Notes: generated from the letters alone by a model not told the origin. Counted from the stretch's first letter, positions 18,052 through 28,673 are shown. The stretch: 37,323 nucleotides of DNA from Asaia bogorensis (GCA_945901855.1 CAMDLT010000040.1:1-37323); one strand, 5' to 3'. Made by a program: numbers and translations.

Positions 18052-18663
18052 ATGTCGCACGCAACCAGAACTTTTGTGCATGTCGGCTGCGGGCCCCAAT
18101 CCAAGCAGCAAACCACGCGCGGCTTTGCAAGCGATGCGTGGACGGAGCTGCGTTTCGATATCGATCCCGCCGCCAAGCCCGACGTGACCGGTTCGATGAC
18201 CGATATGTCCGCGATCCCGAGTGCCAGCGTGGACGCGGTTTTTTCGAGCCACAATCTCGAGCATCTTTATGCGCACGAAGTTCCGCGCGCAATCGGCGAA
18301 TTCAAGCGCATCTTGAAAGCGGACGGCTTTGTCGTGATCACCTGCCCCGATTTGCAGTCGGTATGCGCGCTGGTCGCCGACAACAAACTGACCGAGCCTG
18401 CGTATATGAGCCCGGCCGGACCGATCGCGCCGATCGACATTCTTTACGGGCACCGCCCGTCGATGCAGCAGGGCAATCTCTACATGGCCCACCGCTGCGG
18501 CTTTACCGAAAAAGTGCTCCAGCATACGTTGGCGCAGGGCGGCTTCCCGCTTGTGGCCTGTCTGCGGCGCGGTCACCCGGCTTACGATTTATGGGCGCTG
18601 GCGAGCGCACCCGGCCGCGACGAAGCTGCGATGCGCGCCCTTGCCGCCGAGCATTTTCCATAA
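18052..18663 (+). CDS. Class I SAM-dependent methyltransferase, unknown substrate
   Basis: A 203-aa methyltransferase-fold protein. FVHVGCGPQ (residues 8-16) is the SAM-binding loop, LRFDIDP supplies the acidic residue at the end of strand 2, and FSSHNLEHLYAHEV with EFKRILKADGFVVITCPD follows the methyltransferase-11 pattern. The HNLEHL motif is common in methyltransferases from surface polysaccharide clusters, but here the neighbour is a CoA-ester lyase five bases upstream, and the substrate cannot be inferred. About 250 bases of non-coding DNA follow before the convergent PAS gene. Confidence 0.85.
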   Translation: MSHATRTFVHVGCGPQSKQQTTRGFASDAWTELRFDIDPAAKPDVTGSMTDMSAIPSASVDAVFSSHNLEHLYAHEVPRAIGEFKRILKADGFVVITCPDLQSVCALVADNKLTEPAYMSPAGPIAPIDILYGHRPSMQQGNLYMAHRCGFTEKVLQHTLAQGGFPLVACLRRGHPAYDLWALASAPGRDEAAMRALAAEHFP

Positions 18664-18916
18664 GTCCGGGTCGGCCAAGCGAGCGCCGGATGTTTTTCGG
18701 ATCGAACCGGCGCCGATGCCGCCCTGGGTGCGGTCACGATCGGCTGGGGCCTCGCGAGGCCGGGTGCGTCGATTTCGGCGCCGCTATGCAAGGCATGCGA
18801 AGCATCTTTTTTGGTTCGCCGCACGGAATGCCGACTTGCGCTTTATGACTGGCTTCCAAAATGCTACCATTTGCAACCACTTTCGTCGCGGTTCTGCACT
18901 GGCGCAGCGGCAGTTT

Positions 18917-19450
18917 TCAGCTTTCCAAAAACACGTCGAACACCAATTCGTATGCGCTCGTGCCCGAGGCGAAGGCATCCCCGACGACATTCGTGCTGCG
19001 CTCGCTACGCAGCAGCATGACGAGCAGTCGGTCGACGCCGTCCGCGCCGAGCGGCAAAACCAGCCGCTCGAATTCCGAAAAAATCCCATGACCGTTGGGC
19101 CGACGGCCGAATGAATAGTGGGGCAGGCCGTCGCGAACCACTGCATTGTAGTAGGGCAGAATTGCCGGCAAAACTTCTGCCGGCAGGACGTCGGAAATGA
19201 GTTTGCCCATGAAATTTCCGCCGTCGCTGCGCATGACAGATTCGCCGTGGACGCGAAACCGATAGGCGAGACCCGTCGCCGTCGTCTCGGTTTCGTACAA
19301 AATCAAATGCGGCCACCACCGCGCCAGGCCTTCGGCCAGAAAATCCGACCGCGCGGGATATTTGCGTGTCCCCCGTGCGGCATCCCAAAACGCGTAAAGG
19401 GCTTGCACGCCCGGATTTCGGATTGCCTCGGATGCCTTGCGAAGGATCAT
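18917..19450 (-). CDS. PAS_5-type domain protein
   Basis: A 177-aa single-domain protein that fits the alphaproteobacterial PAS_5 family: ALYAFWDAARGTRKYPARSD near the N terminus, then WPHLILYET, LAYRFRVHGESVMRSDGGNF, and an LPLGADG segment near 138-145. No output domain, membrane segment or signal peptide is present, so it would act as a stand-alone sensor or adaptor. Its start is 53 bases downstream of tRNA-Ser on the same strand with no clear terminator between, so it may be partly expressed from the tRNA promoter. Ligand and partner are unknown. Confidence 0.75.
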   Translation of the reverse strand: MILRKASEAIRNPGVQALYAFWDAARGTRKYPARSDFLAEGLARWWPHLILYETETTATGLAYRFRVHGESVMRSDGGNFMGKLISDVLPAEVLPAILPYYNAVVRDGLPHYSFGRRPNGHGIFSEFERLVLPLGADGVDRLLVMLLRSERSTNVVGDAFASGTSAYELVFDVFLES

Positions 19451-19503
19451 GCGTCAAAATCTCTACAAGTCTCGGCATGCTCCGGGCGAATGTCGCGAGA
19501 ATC

Positions 19504-19593
19504 TGGCGGACAGGGTGAGATTCGAACTCACGATACCGTTGCCGGTATTTCAGTTTTCGAGACTGACGCCTTCAGCCACTCGGCCACCTGTCC
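19504..19593 (-). tRNA. tRNA-Ser (CGA anticodon)
   Basis: A complete 90-base class II tRNA. The acceptor stem GGACAGG pairs with CCTGTCC, followed by G and an encoded CCA. The D arm is GCCGAGTGGCTGAAGGC, the anticodon loop is CTCGAAA within a TCAGT/ACTGA stem, giving anticodon CGA for UCG codons. A long variable arm (TACCGGCAACGGTA) identifies serine tRNA, and the T arm GTGAG-TTCGAAT-CTCAC is perfect. A sigma70-like promoter is at 19607-19635. Confidence 0.98.
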
Positions 19594-19606
19594 GCACGAA
19601 AGGACT

Positions 19607-19635
19607 ATCGTAAAGGCGGGCATATCTAATGCCAA
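19607..19635 (-). promoter_or_regulatory. Putative sigma70 promoter of tRNA-Ser
   Basis: On the minus strand TTGGCA (19630-19635) and TACGAT (19607-19612) are 17 bases apart, and the -10 box ends 13 bases before the mature tRNA 5' end. Spacing and sequence fit a standard housekeeping promoter. Confidence 0.65.
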
Positions 19636-19659
19636 ACCGTTCCGAGCGCAAGTGTCGGC

Positions 19660-20676
19660 TCACGCGTCGGGCGGCTGCGGGATGCGCGCGATTTCGCGCG
19701 GATCCAAGCCGTTCCACAGCGTCCATATTGCTGCCGCCGCAAGCCCCGCTAGGAATGTCGAAAGGTGCGATACCAGCGCGTAAGCCAAAGCGGTTGCCGC
19801 AGGCACGCCGTAAAACGACAGTGCGAAAACGATCGCGGCATGGAAGACGCCGATCCCGCCAGGCGCCGCCGGTACCAAAAACGCAACCGCCACCACCCCC
19901 ACCGCGAACGCCCCCATGGCCACTGTCGTGTCGGGCCAAACCGCCCCGATGCCAACGGCAAAGGACAGCACGGCCAGCATCCAAATCAATCCAGAAAGCG
20001 CCACAGCGCGCACCAAAACCGAAGGTCGGGCGAGAACGCCAAGTCCTTGAAGCAGATCGTCGATCCGTTGCAAAACGGCGCCATGCCAGCGGCGCGGCAG
20101 CAGTACGGCTGCAAGCGTCAGCGCGCGCTTGCGCAGGCGTACAGCCAACGCCATCAAAACCAGACCGACGACCAGCAGCGCCGCAAAAATCTCGACCCCC
20201 TCGACCAGCGTTTGGGGCGGATTCGGCATGACCAAAATGGCCCACACCAGCACCGCCAGCGCGCTGGCAACGTCGCAGAGTCGATCCAGCACCACGGCCG
20301 AGAGCGAAGCGGGAATCGGTACGCGCGCGCGACGCGCCAACACCCACAGCATTGCAAATTCGCCGGCCCGCATCGGGATCAAGCTATTGATTGCATTGCC
20401 TAAAGCGTGCGCGCCGTAAGCGTCGTTGTAGCCGACGGGGGTTGCCGGGGCGGTTGCTTGAAGCAGCAGGCGCATGCGCAGCGGCCGCGCGGCAAGCCAA
20501 ATCAACCAAAATCCCAACATGGCGGCCAAGTTCCAGAGGTTTGCCGTGGCAAGCGCTTGGCCCACTTGGTCAAGATCGACGAGCCGCAGCAACGCCAACA
20601 TCGCCAGCGCCATGATTGGCAGCCAAATCCAGCGCAAAATCATGGTTTTTAGGGATTTGGGAGCCGTTTGTGCCAT
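19660..20676 (-). CDS. Flippase-like / LPG-synthase transmembrane family protein
   Basis: A polytopic inner-membrane protein of the UPF0104/lysylphosphatidylglycerol-synthase TM-domain family, without the cytosolic aminoacyl-transferase part of MprF. About eight hydrophobic segments are visible, with the family motifs RPLRMRLLL, NAINSLIPMRAGE, DRLCDVASAL and FLVPAAPGGIGVFHAA. Such proteins are proposed lipid flippases or regulators of hopanoid and glycolipid export; the role here is unknown. The start is uncertain: the ATG at 20676 (338 aa) is used, a GTG at 20715 is upstream in frame, and neither has a good ribosome site. The gene diverges from rplU. Confidence 0.8.
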   Translation of the reverse strand: MAQTAPKSLKTMILRWIWLPIMALAMLALLRLVDLDQVGQALATANLWNLAAMLGFWLIWLAARPLRMRLLLQATAPATPVGYNDAYGAHALGNAINSLIPMRAGEFAMLWVLARRARVPIPASLSAVVLDRLCDVASALAVLVWAILVMPNPPQTLVEGVEIFAALLVVGLVLMALAVRLRKRALTLAAVLLPRRWHGAVLQRIDDLLQGLGVLARPSVLVRAVALSGLIWMLAVLSFAVGIGAVWPDTTVAMGAFAVGVVAVAFLVPAAPGGIGVFHAAIVFALSFYGVPAATALAYALVSHLSTFLAGLAAAAIWTLWNGLDPREIARIPQPPDA

Positions 20677-20736
20677 TGTGGCGCGGGGTTTAGCAGGTAC
20701 CAGAAGCCCCGTCACGCAAATCGCCGGGCGATTCGC

Positions 20737-20764
20737 TTGACAGGCGAGGCACCGTCAGTATAGT
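20737..20764 (+). promoter_or_regulatory. Strong sigma70 promoter of rplU-rpmA
   Basis: A perfect TTGACA (20737-20742) and TATAGT (20759-20764) are separated by 16 bases. Transcription would start near 20771, about 70 bases before rplU. It is the best promoter match in the window, as expected for ribosomal protein genes. Confidence 0.75.
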
Positions 20765-20840
20765 GCGCGCTCTTTTCAAGGCCGGGGCAGTCTCGGTCGG
20801 CCGATTTTCGGCTGCCGATAGCGCCCGAGGGATATGGAAC

Positions 20841-21155
20841 ATGTACGCAGTCATTCGCACCGGCGGCAAACAATACAAGGTCGCCAAGAACGACGTCATT
20901 GTCGTTGAAAAGCTCGAAGCCGAAGCCGGCAAGACGATCGAATTTGGCGACGTTTTGATGGTAACGGACGCGGGTTCGGCGACCGTGGGCAGCCCGACGA
21001 TCGCGGGCGCCAAGGTGACGGCCACGGTTTTGGCCCAGGGCAAAGGCGAGAAGATCATCATCTTCAAGAAGCGTCGCCGCCAGAATTCGCGCCGCAAGAA
21101 CGGGCATCGCCAGTTCGAAACGACGCTGCGTATCGTCGATATCAAGGTCGCTTGA
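20841..21155 (+). CDS. rplU: 50S ribosomal protein L21
   Basis: L21 binds 23S rRNA in the large subunit. The 104-aa protein begins [18 protein letters not shown] and contains [20 protein letters not shown], the usual basic L21 signature. The ATG at 20841 is used rather than an upstream in-frame ATG at 20763, which lies at the -10 promoter box. It is followed by rpmA after 12 bases, the universal rplU-rpmA pair. Confidence 0.98.
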   Translation: MYAVIRTGGKQYKVAKNDVIVVEKLEAEAGKTIEFGDVLMVTDAGSATVGSPTIAGAKVTATVLAQGKGEKIIIFKKRRRQNSRRKNGHRQFETTLRIVDIKVA

Positions 21156-21167
21156 GGAGCTCGGGCA

Positions 21168-21452
21168 ATGGCACATAAAAAAGCAGGCGGTTCTTCGCGC
21201 AACGGTCGCGACACAGCCGGCCGTCGCCTCGGCCTCAAGCGCGCGGGCGGCCAGCTCGTGCTCGCAGGCAACATTCTGGTTCGTCAGCGCGGCACGGTTT
21301 ACGTAGCGGGCAAGGAAGTCGGCATGGGCCGCGACCACACATTGTTTGCGCTCAAGACCGGCAAGCTGACCTTCCACAAGGCTGGCGGCAAGACGATCGT
21401 TTCGGTCGAACCGGCGCCGGTCGCTGCCCCGGTTGCAATGGCCGCCGAGTAA
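21168..21452 (+). CDS. rpmA: 50S ribosomal protein L27
   Basis: L27 reaches the peptidyl-transferase centre with its N-terminal tail. The 94-aa protein begins [20 protein letters not shown], the canonical sequence, without the cleavable extension of some Firmicutes. [11 protein letters not shown] matches the core. GAGGAG precedes the ATG. Two hairpins after the stop (21466-21479 and 21487-21528) end the transcript. Confidence 0.98.
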   Translation: MAHKKAGGSSRNGRDTAGRRLGLKRAGGQLVLAGNILVRQRGTVYVAGKEVGMGRDHTLFALKTGKLTFHKAGGKTIVSVEPAPVAAPVAMAAE

Positions 21453-23707
<2,255 letters not shown>

Positions 23708-23724
23708 TCGCTAGAGTAACCTTC

Positions 23725-25023
23725 ATGAAAGCCGAACCGATGCCCGCCCAAGAGGCCCTTGACCCGAACGCCCTCAAAGCAGCCATGGAGGCGATAGGCG
23801 TTGCGGCACGCCGCGCGGCGTCGTTGCTGGCCGTGGCGCCGGCCAAAAAGAAAAGCGCCGCATTGCGCGCAGCAGCCGATAAAATTCGTGCGGCGACCAG
23901 CGAAATTCTCGACGCCAATGCGGCGGACGTCGCGTTTGCGATCGATGTCGGCAATTCTTCGGCGATGGTCGATCGCTCGCGTCTCGACGTGAAGCGCGTC
24001 GAGGCGATCGCCAAGGGCCTCGAAGACGTCGCGGCGTTGCCCGACCCCGTTGGCTCGATTTTGCAGGGCTGGCACCGGCCCAACGGGCTGATGATTTCGC
24101 GGGTCTCCGTGCCGATCGGCGTGATCGGCATCGTCTATGAAGCAAGGCCCAACGTCACGGCCGATGCGGGCGCTTTGTGCGTCAAGTCCGGCAACGCCAC
24201 GATTCTTCGCGGTGGCCAGGAAAGTTTCAACTCCTCGCGTGCTATCGTCGCGTGCCTGCGCGCAGCCCTTGCCGCCAATGGCCTGCCCGAGGACGCCGTG
24301 CAACTTGTCCCCACGCGCGACCGTGCGGCGGTGGGGCATTTGCTGGCGATGCATCGCTATGTCGATACGATCGTTCCGCGCGGTGGCAAGAATTTGATCG
24401 AACGCGTGATGAAAGAAACGCGTATCCCGGTCATCGCGCATCTGGAAGGGCTGTGCCACACCTATGTCCACGAATCGGCGGACATCGACATGGCGCGCAA
24501 AATTACGATGAACGCCAAAATGCGCCGCGTGACCGTGTGCGGGGCGACGGAAACCTTGCTGATCGACCGTGCGGCAGCGCCGACGCATTTGCCCGCCATT
24601 CTTGACGATCTGATCGCGGCGGGCTGCGAAATTCGCGGCGATGCGGACGTGTTGAAAATCGACCGTCGCGCGATCGCGGCCGTCGAGGCCGATTGGACGA
24701 CCGAGTATCTCGACGCCATTCTGGCCGTTAAAATCGTCGATGGAATCGAAGACGCGATCGCGCATGTGAATGCCTATGGCTCGCACCATACGGATGCCAT
24801 CGTGGCGGGGGATTCGGCCGCAGCGGAACTGTTTTTGGCGCGCGTCGACTCGGCCATCGTGCTGCACAATGCCTCAACCCAGTTTGCCGATGGCGCGGAA
24901 TTCGGCTTCGGGGCCGAGATCGGCATTTCCACGGGCCGCTTGCCGCCGCGCGGACCCGTCGGCGCGGAACAACTCACGACCTACAAATACGTGCTGCGCG
25001 GCTCGGGGCAGACGCGCCCTTGA
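23725..25023 (+). CDS. proA: Gamma-glutamyl phosphate reductase
   Basis: ProA reduces gamma-glutamyl phosphate to glutamate semialdehyde with NADPH, following ProB. The 432-aa aldehyde-dehydrogenase-fold protein shows GVIGIVYEARPNVTADA, the catalytic Cys in GALCVKSGNA, LVPTRDRAAVGHLL and FGFGAEIGISTGRLPPRGP. The ATG at 23725 is preferred; an in-frame TTG at 23704 overlaps the proB stop and another ATG is at 23740. The nadD start overlaps its stop as TTGA. Confidence 0.96.
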   Translation: MKAEPMPAQEALDPNALKAAMEAIGVAARRAASLLAVAPAKKKSAALRAAADKIRAATSEILDANAADVAFAIDVGNSSAMVDRSRLDVKRVEAIAKGLEDVAALPDPVGSILQGWHRPNGLMISRVSVPIGVIGIVYEARPNVTADAGALCVKSGNATILRGGQESFNSSRAIVACLRAALAANGLPEDAVQLVPTRDRAAVGHLLAMHRYVDTIVPRGGKNLIERVMKETRIPVIAHLEGLCHTYVHESADIDMARKITMNAKMRRVTVCGATETLLIDRAAAPTHLPAILDDLIAAGCEIRGDADVLKIDRRAIAAVEADWTTEYLDAILAVKIVDGIEDAIAHVNAYGSHHTDAIVAGDSAAAELFLARVDSAIVLHNASTQFADGAEFGFGAEIGISTGRLPPRGPVGAEQLTTYKYVLRGSGQTRP

Positions 25024-25685
25024 GCGTCGTTTCGCCTCTCCATCGCCTTGGCTTGGCGCCCAAGCGTCGCGTGGGCCTGTTCGGCGGTTCGTTCAATCCA
25101 GCGCATGCCGGCCACGCCCACATCGCGCGCGAAGCCTTGAAGCGACTCGATCTCGACGAAGTCTGGCTCATCGTCAGTCCGCAAAATCCGCTCAAGGCGC
25201 AAAGCGGCATGGCGCCGCTTGCAGCGCGAATGGCGAGCGTACGGCGCGCGTGCGGCGGCGATCCGCGGCTGCGTGCTGTGGCGCTCGAAACATGGCTCGG
25301 CACGCGTTTTACCGCCGACACGCTCGAAGCGTGCGTCCGACGGTTCAAGCGCACGCAGTTCGTTTGGCTGATGGGTGCCGACAATCTGGTCCAATTCGAT
25401 CGCTGGCAACGCTGGCGGAAAATCTTTAACACGATGGTCATTGCCGTTTTCGCGCGTCCGGCGTACTCTAGCAAAGCATTGGCCGCAAAGGCAGCACGGG
25501 CGTTTTCCACAGCCCAGATCGGGTCCCGTCGGGCCCGCCATTTGGGCACGCTCGCGCCGCCGGCTTGGGCGTTCTTTCCGGTTCGCCTGCACCCGGCCTC
25601 TGCCACGCGCATCCGTGCGGGCCTCAAGGCTCCCTGGCCGCGCGCGACGAAAAAACATCACTGGCCGTTGAGTTCGCACCGTTAA
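25020..25685 (+). CDS. nadD: Nicotinate-nucleotide adenylyltransferase
   Basis: NadD makes deamido-NAD from nicotinate mononucleotide and ATP. The nucleotidyltransferase signature GLFGGSFNPAHAGH lies near residues 19-32, and SATRIRAGL near the end replaces the usual ISSTxIR with one relaxed position. LMGADNLVQFDRW is the conserved mid-protein motif. The start is TTG at 25020, coupled to proA as TTGA, giving 221 aa; no ATG is available ahead of the core. Members are often 190-220 aa. The C-terminal 15 residues are a basic tail. Confidence 0.93.
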   Translation: MSVVSPLHRLGLAPKRRVGLFGGSFNPAHAGHAHIAREALKRLDLDEVWLIVSPQNPLKAQSGMAPLAARMASVRRACGGDPRLRAVALETWLGTRFTADTLEACVRRFKRTQFVWLMGADNLVQFDRWQRWRKIFNTMVIAVFARPAYSSKALAAKAARAFSTAQIGSRRARHLGTLAPPAWAFFPVRLHPASATRIRAGLKAPWPRATKKHHWPLSSHR

Positions 25686-25701
25686 CCGCTCGACCAACCC
25701 C

Positions 25702-25706
25702 GGGAG
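25702..25706 (+). promoter_or_regulatory. Ribosome-binding site deciding the rsfS start
   Basis: GGGAG lies 7 bases before the ATC at 25714. It is the only good Shine-Dalgarno in the nadD-rsfS junction, and no ATG, GTG or TTG follows at proper spacing in the rsfS frame. Confidence 0.55.
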
Positions 25707-25713
25707 ACACGCG

Positions 25714-26091
25714 ATCGCCACGACAAAGCGCAAGACCGTATCCGCGCCCAAAACGGTCCTCAAACTGGTTTCCAAAACGCTCGACGACGACAAGGCCGGC
25801 GATCCGGTCGTGATCGATCTCGCCGGCAAAAGCGCCATCGCGGACTACATGGTCGTCGCGAGCGGGCTTTCCAGCCGCCATATCCAAGCCATGGCCCAGC
25901 ACGTGGTCGAAAAGCTCGAAGGCAAAGGCCTCAAGGGCATTCGTATCGAAGGTGCCGACCAAGGCGATTGGGTGCTGATCGACGGCGGCGACATCGTCGT
26001 GCATCTGTTCCGCCCGGAGATCCGCGCGCTCTACGGCCTTGAAAAAATGTGGGCCGACGATTGGGAACAGCCGACCGCCGCACACGCCTAG
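25714..26091 (+). CDS. rsfS: Ribosome silencing factor RsfS, probable ATC start
   Basis: RsfS binds L14 and blocks 50S-30S joining in slow growth. The family core is clear: LKLVSKTLDDDKAGDPVVID, SAIADYMVVASGLSSRHIQA, GDWVLIDGGDIVVHLF, and YGLEKMWAD near the end. The frame is open only from 25672 and contains no ATG, GTG or TTG before the GTG at 25810, which would remove about the first helix and strand of the domain. The ATC at 25714 has GGGAG 7 bases upstream and would give (M)ATTKRKTVSAPKTVLKLV, 125 aa, a natural length. Start at ATC is inferred; an ATG to ATC change or sequence error is possible. It sits between nadD and rlmH as expected. Confidence 0.85.
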   Translation: MATTKRKTVSAPKTVLKLVSKTLDDDKAGDPVVIDLAGKSAIADYMVVASGLSSRHIQAMAQHVVEKLEGKGLKGIRIEGADQGDWVLIDGGDIVVHLFRPEIRALYGLEKMWADDWEQPTAAHA

Positions 26092-26103
26092 CGGTCGGCT
26101 TCC

Positions 26104-26577
26104 ATGCGGTTAGTGATTGTCGCTGCGGGTCGCGCCCGCGGCTCGAACGAGGACGCGCTTGTGGCCGAATATGCCAAGCGCCTGAAAACCGGCCCGGCGG
26201 GGCTGGGTCCGCTGGACTGCCGCGAGATCGAAACCAAGGCCAAGCTTGCGGCCCAGCGCAAGGCCGAAGAAGCCGAAAAGTTGCTGGCGCAGATCCCCGA
26301 CGGCGCGCTTTTGGTTGCGCTTGATCCGCGCGGCAAGACCCTCACGACCGAGCAATTTGCCCAGCAATTGGCGCGCTGGCGCGACGACGGGGCGGGCACG
26401 GTGGCTTTCGCGATCGGCGGCGCCGACGGGCTCGACGACAGGCTGCTGGCGCAAGCGCGACTGAAGCTGTCGCTGAGCGCCATGACCTGGCCGCACCTGC
26501 TGGCCCGCGCGATGCTGGCCGAACAATTGTGGCGCGCGGCATCGCTGCTTGCTGGACACCCGTACCATCGGGCTTAA
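26104..26577 (+). CDS. rlmH: 23S rRNA pseudouridine1915 N3-methyltransferase RlmH
   Basis: RlmH, a small SPOUT methyltransferase, methylates pseudouridine 1915 in helix 69 of 23S rRNA. The 157-aa protein ends in HPYHRA, the C-terminal signature that forms part of the active site, and contains FAIGGADGLDDRL, the SAM-binding knot, and LSLSAMTWPHLLARAMLAEQ. It follows rsfS by 12 bases and closes the obgE-proBA-nadD-rsfS-rlmH run. Confidence 0.97.
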   Translation: MRLVIVAAGRARGSNEDALVAEYAKRLKTGPAGLGPLDCREIETKAKLAAQRKAEEAEKLLAQIPDGALLVALDPRGKTLTTEQFAQQLARWRDDGAGTVAFAIGGADGLDDRLLAQARLKLSLSAMTWPHLLARAMLAEQLWRAASLLAGHPYHRA

Positions 26578-26608
26578 TGGGCGGGTTCCTGCGAATCGAG
26601 TCGCTGCA

Positions 26609-27592
26609 ATGCCCGCCAAAGCCAAACCTGTCCTGCGCAAATCGCCGAATTCGACAGCCGACGCGGCGCGACTCTATCGCAGCCTGCGGCGCATCCGGCG
26701 CGTCGAAGAAGAAATCGCGCGCATCTACCCCACCGACAAAATCAAAAGCCCGGTGCATCTGTCGATCGGCCAGGAAGGCATTGCGGTGGGCGTGTGCGAT
26801 CCGCTCGAACTGCGCGACGCGGTGTCGGGCACCTATCGCGGGCATGCGACGTATCTTGCCAAAGGCGGCGCTTTGCCCGCGATGATGGCCGAGCTCTTCG
26901 GCAAGGATACGGGTTGCGCCCGCGGCAAAGGCGGCTCGATGCATTTGGTCGACATGTCGGCCAAGGTGCTGGGGACTTCGGCCGTCGTGGGCACGACCGT
27001 GCCCGTGGCGGTCGGGTATGCGCTGGCCCAAAAACGCCTGAAGACGGGTGCGGTCGTCGCGTGTTTTCTGGGCGACGGAGCGACCGAAGAGGGCTGTTTT
27101 GCCGAGAGTCTCAATTTTGCGGCGCTCCATAAACTGCCGGTAATCTTCGTTTGCGAGAACAACGGTTTTGCCATCCACGAACCTTTGTCCAAGCGGTGGG
27201 CGACCGACCGGCTGTGCGCGCGCGTGGCGACCTACGGAATTCCCGTCAAACGATTTGCCGATTCGGATACGCGGGCTATCCGCGCGCATGTCGCCAAGGC
27301 ATTGCCCAAAATGCGCAAGGGCGGCGGACCGATCTTTATCGAGTGCCTGACCTGGCGCTGGCGCGAACATGTCGGGCCTGGCGAAGATTACGATGCGGGG
27401 TTTCGCGACAAATCGACGCTCGTCAAATGGCAAAAAAAAGATCCTGTCGCCAAAGCGGCACGCGCGGTTCCAGCCATCCAACGCGCCGCGATCGACGCCG
27501 CGATCGAAGCCGAGATTGAGGCTGCCGTCAAATTTGCCGAAGACTCGCCCTTCCCCGCTTTGCAGGAGTTGACGCGCGATGTCTTCGCCTAA
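26609..27592 (+). CDS. Thiamine-diphosphate dehydrogenase E1 alpha-type subunit in sugar cluster
   Basis: A 327-aa protein of the E1 alpha family, as in pyruvate, acetoin and branched-chain 2-oxoacid dehydrogenases. The ThDP/Mg motif runs from GDG (155-157) to NN (184-185), and GKGGSMHLVD (107-116) matches the family. The loop that is YHGHSMSDPG in true PDH reads RWREHVGPGEDYDAGFR. No E2 or E3 gene lies nearby; the partner beta gene overlaps by 14 bases and a ColD-like gene follows. I infer a carboligase or acyl-transfer role in sugar synthesis, working without E2. The ATG at 26609 is chosen over a longer frame that starts inside rlmH. A dedicated 2-oxoacid dehydrogenase with remote E2 remains possible. 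Confidence 0.85.
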   Translation: MPAKAKPVLRKSPNSTADAARLYRSLRRIRRVEEEIARIYPTDKIKSPVHLSIGQEGIAVGVCDPLELRDAVSGTYRGHATYLAKGGALPAMMAELFGKDTGCARGKGGSMHLVDMSAKVLGTSAVVGTTVPVAVGYALAQKRLKTGAVVACFLGDGATEEGCFAESLNFAALHKLPVIFVCENNGFAIHEPLSKRWATDRLCARVATYGIPVKRFADSDTRAIRAHVAKALPKMRKGGGPIFIECLTWRWREHVGPGEDYDAGFRDKSTLVKWQKKDPVAKAARAVPAIQRAAIDAAIEAEIEAAVKFAEDSPFPALQELTRDVFA

Positions 27593-28673
27593 ACTTGTAT
27601 GGCCGGGGCGCGTCGAAGATGGGCGGCGGCTGCTGAAATATGTCGATGCGCTGTCGGAAGCCGTCGCGCTCGAAATGGCGCGCGATCCCAACGTTTTTTT
27701 GTTCGGACTCGATGTCGACGACCATCGCGCGATCCAGGGTTCGACGCGCGGATTGCTCGCGCGTTTCGGGCCCGAGCGCGTATTCACAACGCCGCTCTCC
27801 GAAGACGCGATGACGGGCGTCGCCATCGGCGCTGCGATGGCGGGCATGCGGCCGATCCATGTGCATATCCGCATGGATTTTCTGATGCTGTGCATGAACC
27901 AGCTCGTCAATATCGCGGCGAAAGCGCGCTACATGTATGGCGGGCAAGTGAAAGTGCCGCTCGTCGTGCGCACGATCATCGGCAAATCCTGGGGCCAAGG
28001 CGCCCAGCACAGCCAGGGCCTGCATTCGATGTTCATGCATGTGCCGGGCCTGAAGGTGTGCGCGCCCTCCAATGCCCACGACGCCAAGGGCGCGTTGATC
28101 GCGGCCATTCGAGACGACAATCCCGTCGTATTCGTCGAACACCGGCTGCTTTATCCGACCGAAGCCTTTGTCGTCGAAGCGCCCTATGCCGTGCCGCCGG
28201 GTCGCTCGCGCGTGTGTCGCTTCGGGCGCGACGTGACGATCGTCGGCATTTCGAACATGCTGGTCGAGGCGTTGCGCGCGGCCGATCTGCTCAAGGAAAT
28301 CGGCATCGCAGCCGAAGTGATCGACCCGATTTGGCTCTCTCCGCTCGACAGTGCCACGATCGTCGAGAGCGTGCGCCGCACGCGCAAGCTGTTGATCGTC
28401 GACAACGGCTGGAACATGTGCGGGGCTGGCGCCGAAATTGCCGCGCGCGTCGCCGAGGCGTGCGCGGGCGAAGGCCCCGTGCAGATCAAACGCATGGGAT
28501 TTGCCGAAACGCCGTGCCCGCCGTCGCCGATTCTCGAGGCGGCCTTCTATCCCAACCCCGCGACCATCGCGTCGGCCGCGCACGCGATGGTGCGCCCCGA
28601 TGCGGCCGCATGGACGCCGGACGCTGCCAAAGCCGAGCTCGCCTACCAGCTTCAGTTCAAGGGGCCGTTTTGA
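27579..28673 (+). CDS. Thiamine-diphosphate dehydrogenase E1 beta-type subunit in sugar cluster
   Basis: A 364-aa E1 beta/transketolase C-terminal family protein that should form a heterotetramer with the preceding alpha subunit. The conserved ThDP-activating Glu75 lies in TTPLSEDAMTGVAIGAAMAG, and the transketolase-C domain begins near residue 210 (GRDVTIVGISNMLVEAL). Overlaps of 14 bases with alpha and one base with the ColD-like gene indicate a single translational unit. The C terminus extends some 25 residues past the usual end. The acceptor is presumed to be a keto sugar made by the next enzyme; this is inference from gene order. Confidence 0.85.
   Translation: MSSPKLVWPGRVEDGRRLLKYVDALSEAVALEMARDPNVFLFGLDVDDHRAIQGSTRGLLARFGPERVFTTPLSEDAMTGVAIGAAMAGMRPIHVHIRMDFLMLCMNQLVNIAAKARYMYGGQVKVPLVVRTIIGKSWGQGAQHSQGLHSMFMHVPGLKVCAPSNAHDAKGALIAAIRDDNPVVFVEHRLLYPTEAFVVEAPYAVPPGRSRVCRFGRDVTIVGISNMLVEALRAADLLKEIGIAAEVIDPIWLSPLDSATIVESVRRTRKLLIVDNGWNMCGAGAEIAARVAEACAGEGPVQIKRMGFAETPCPPSPILEAAFYPNPATIASAAHAMVRPDAAAWTPDAAKAELAYQLQFKGPF

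Noticed and set aside
18795..18812. Possible terminator (ATGC GAA GCAT then T6) after the methyltransferase
   Set aside because: The stem is only 4 base pairs, too weak to call.
25810..26091. GTG 25810 as the rsfS start
   Set aside because: It would cut off the conserved N-terminal helix and strand and has no ribosome-binding site.
26609..28673. Assignment of the E1 genes to the central pyruvate dehydrogenase complex
   Set aside because: No E2 or E3 genes nearby, the usual PDH loop is altered, and the context is sugar synthesis.
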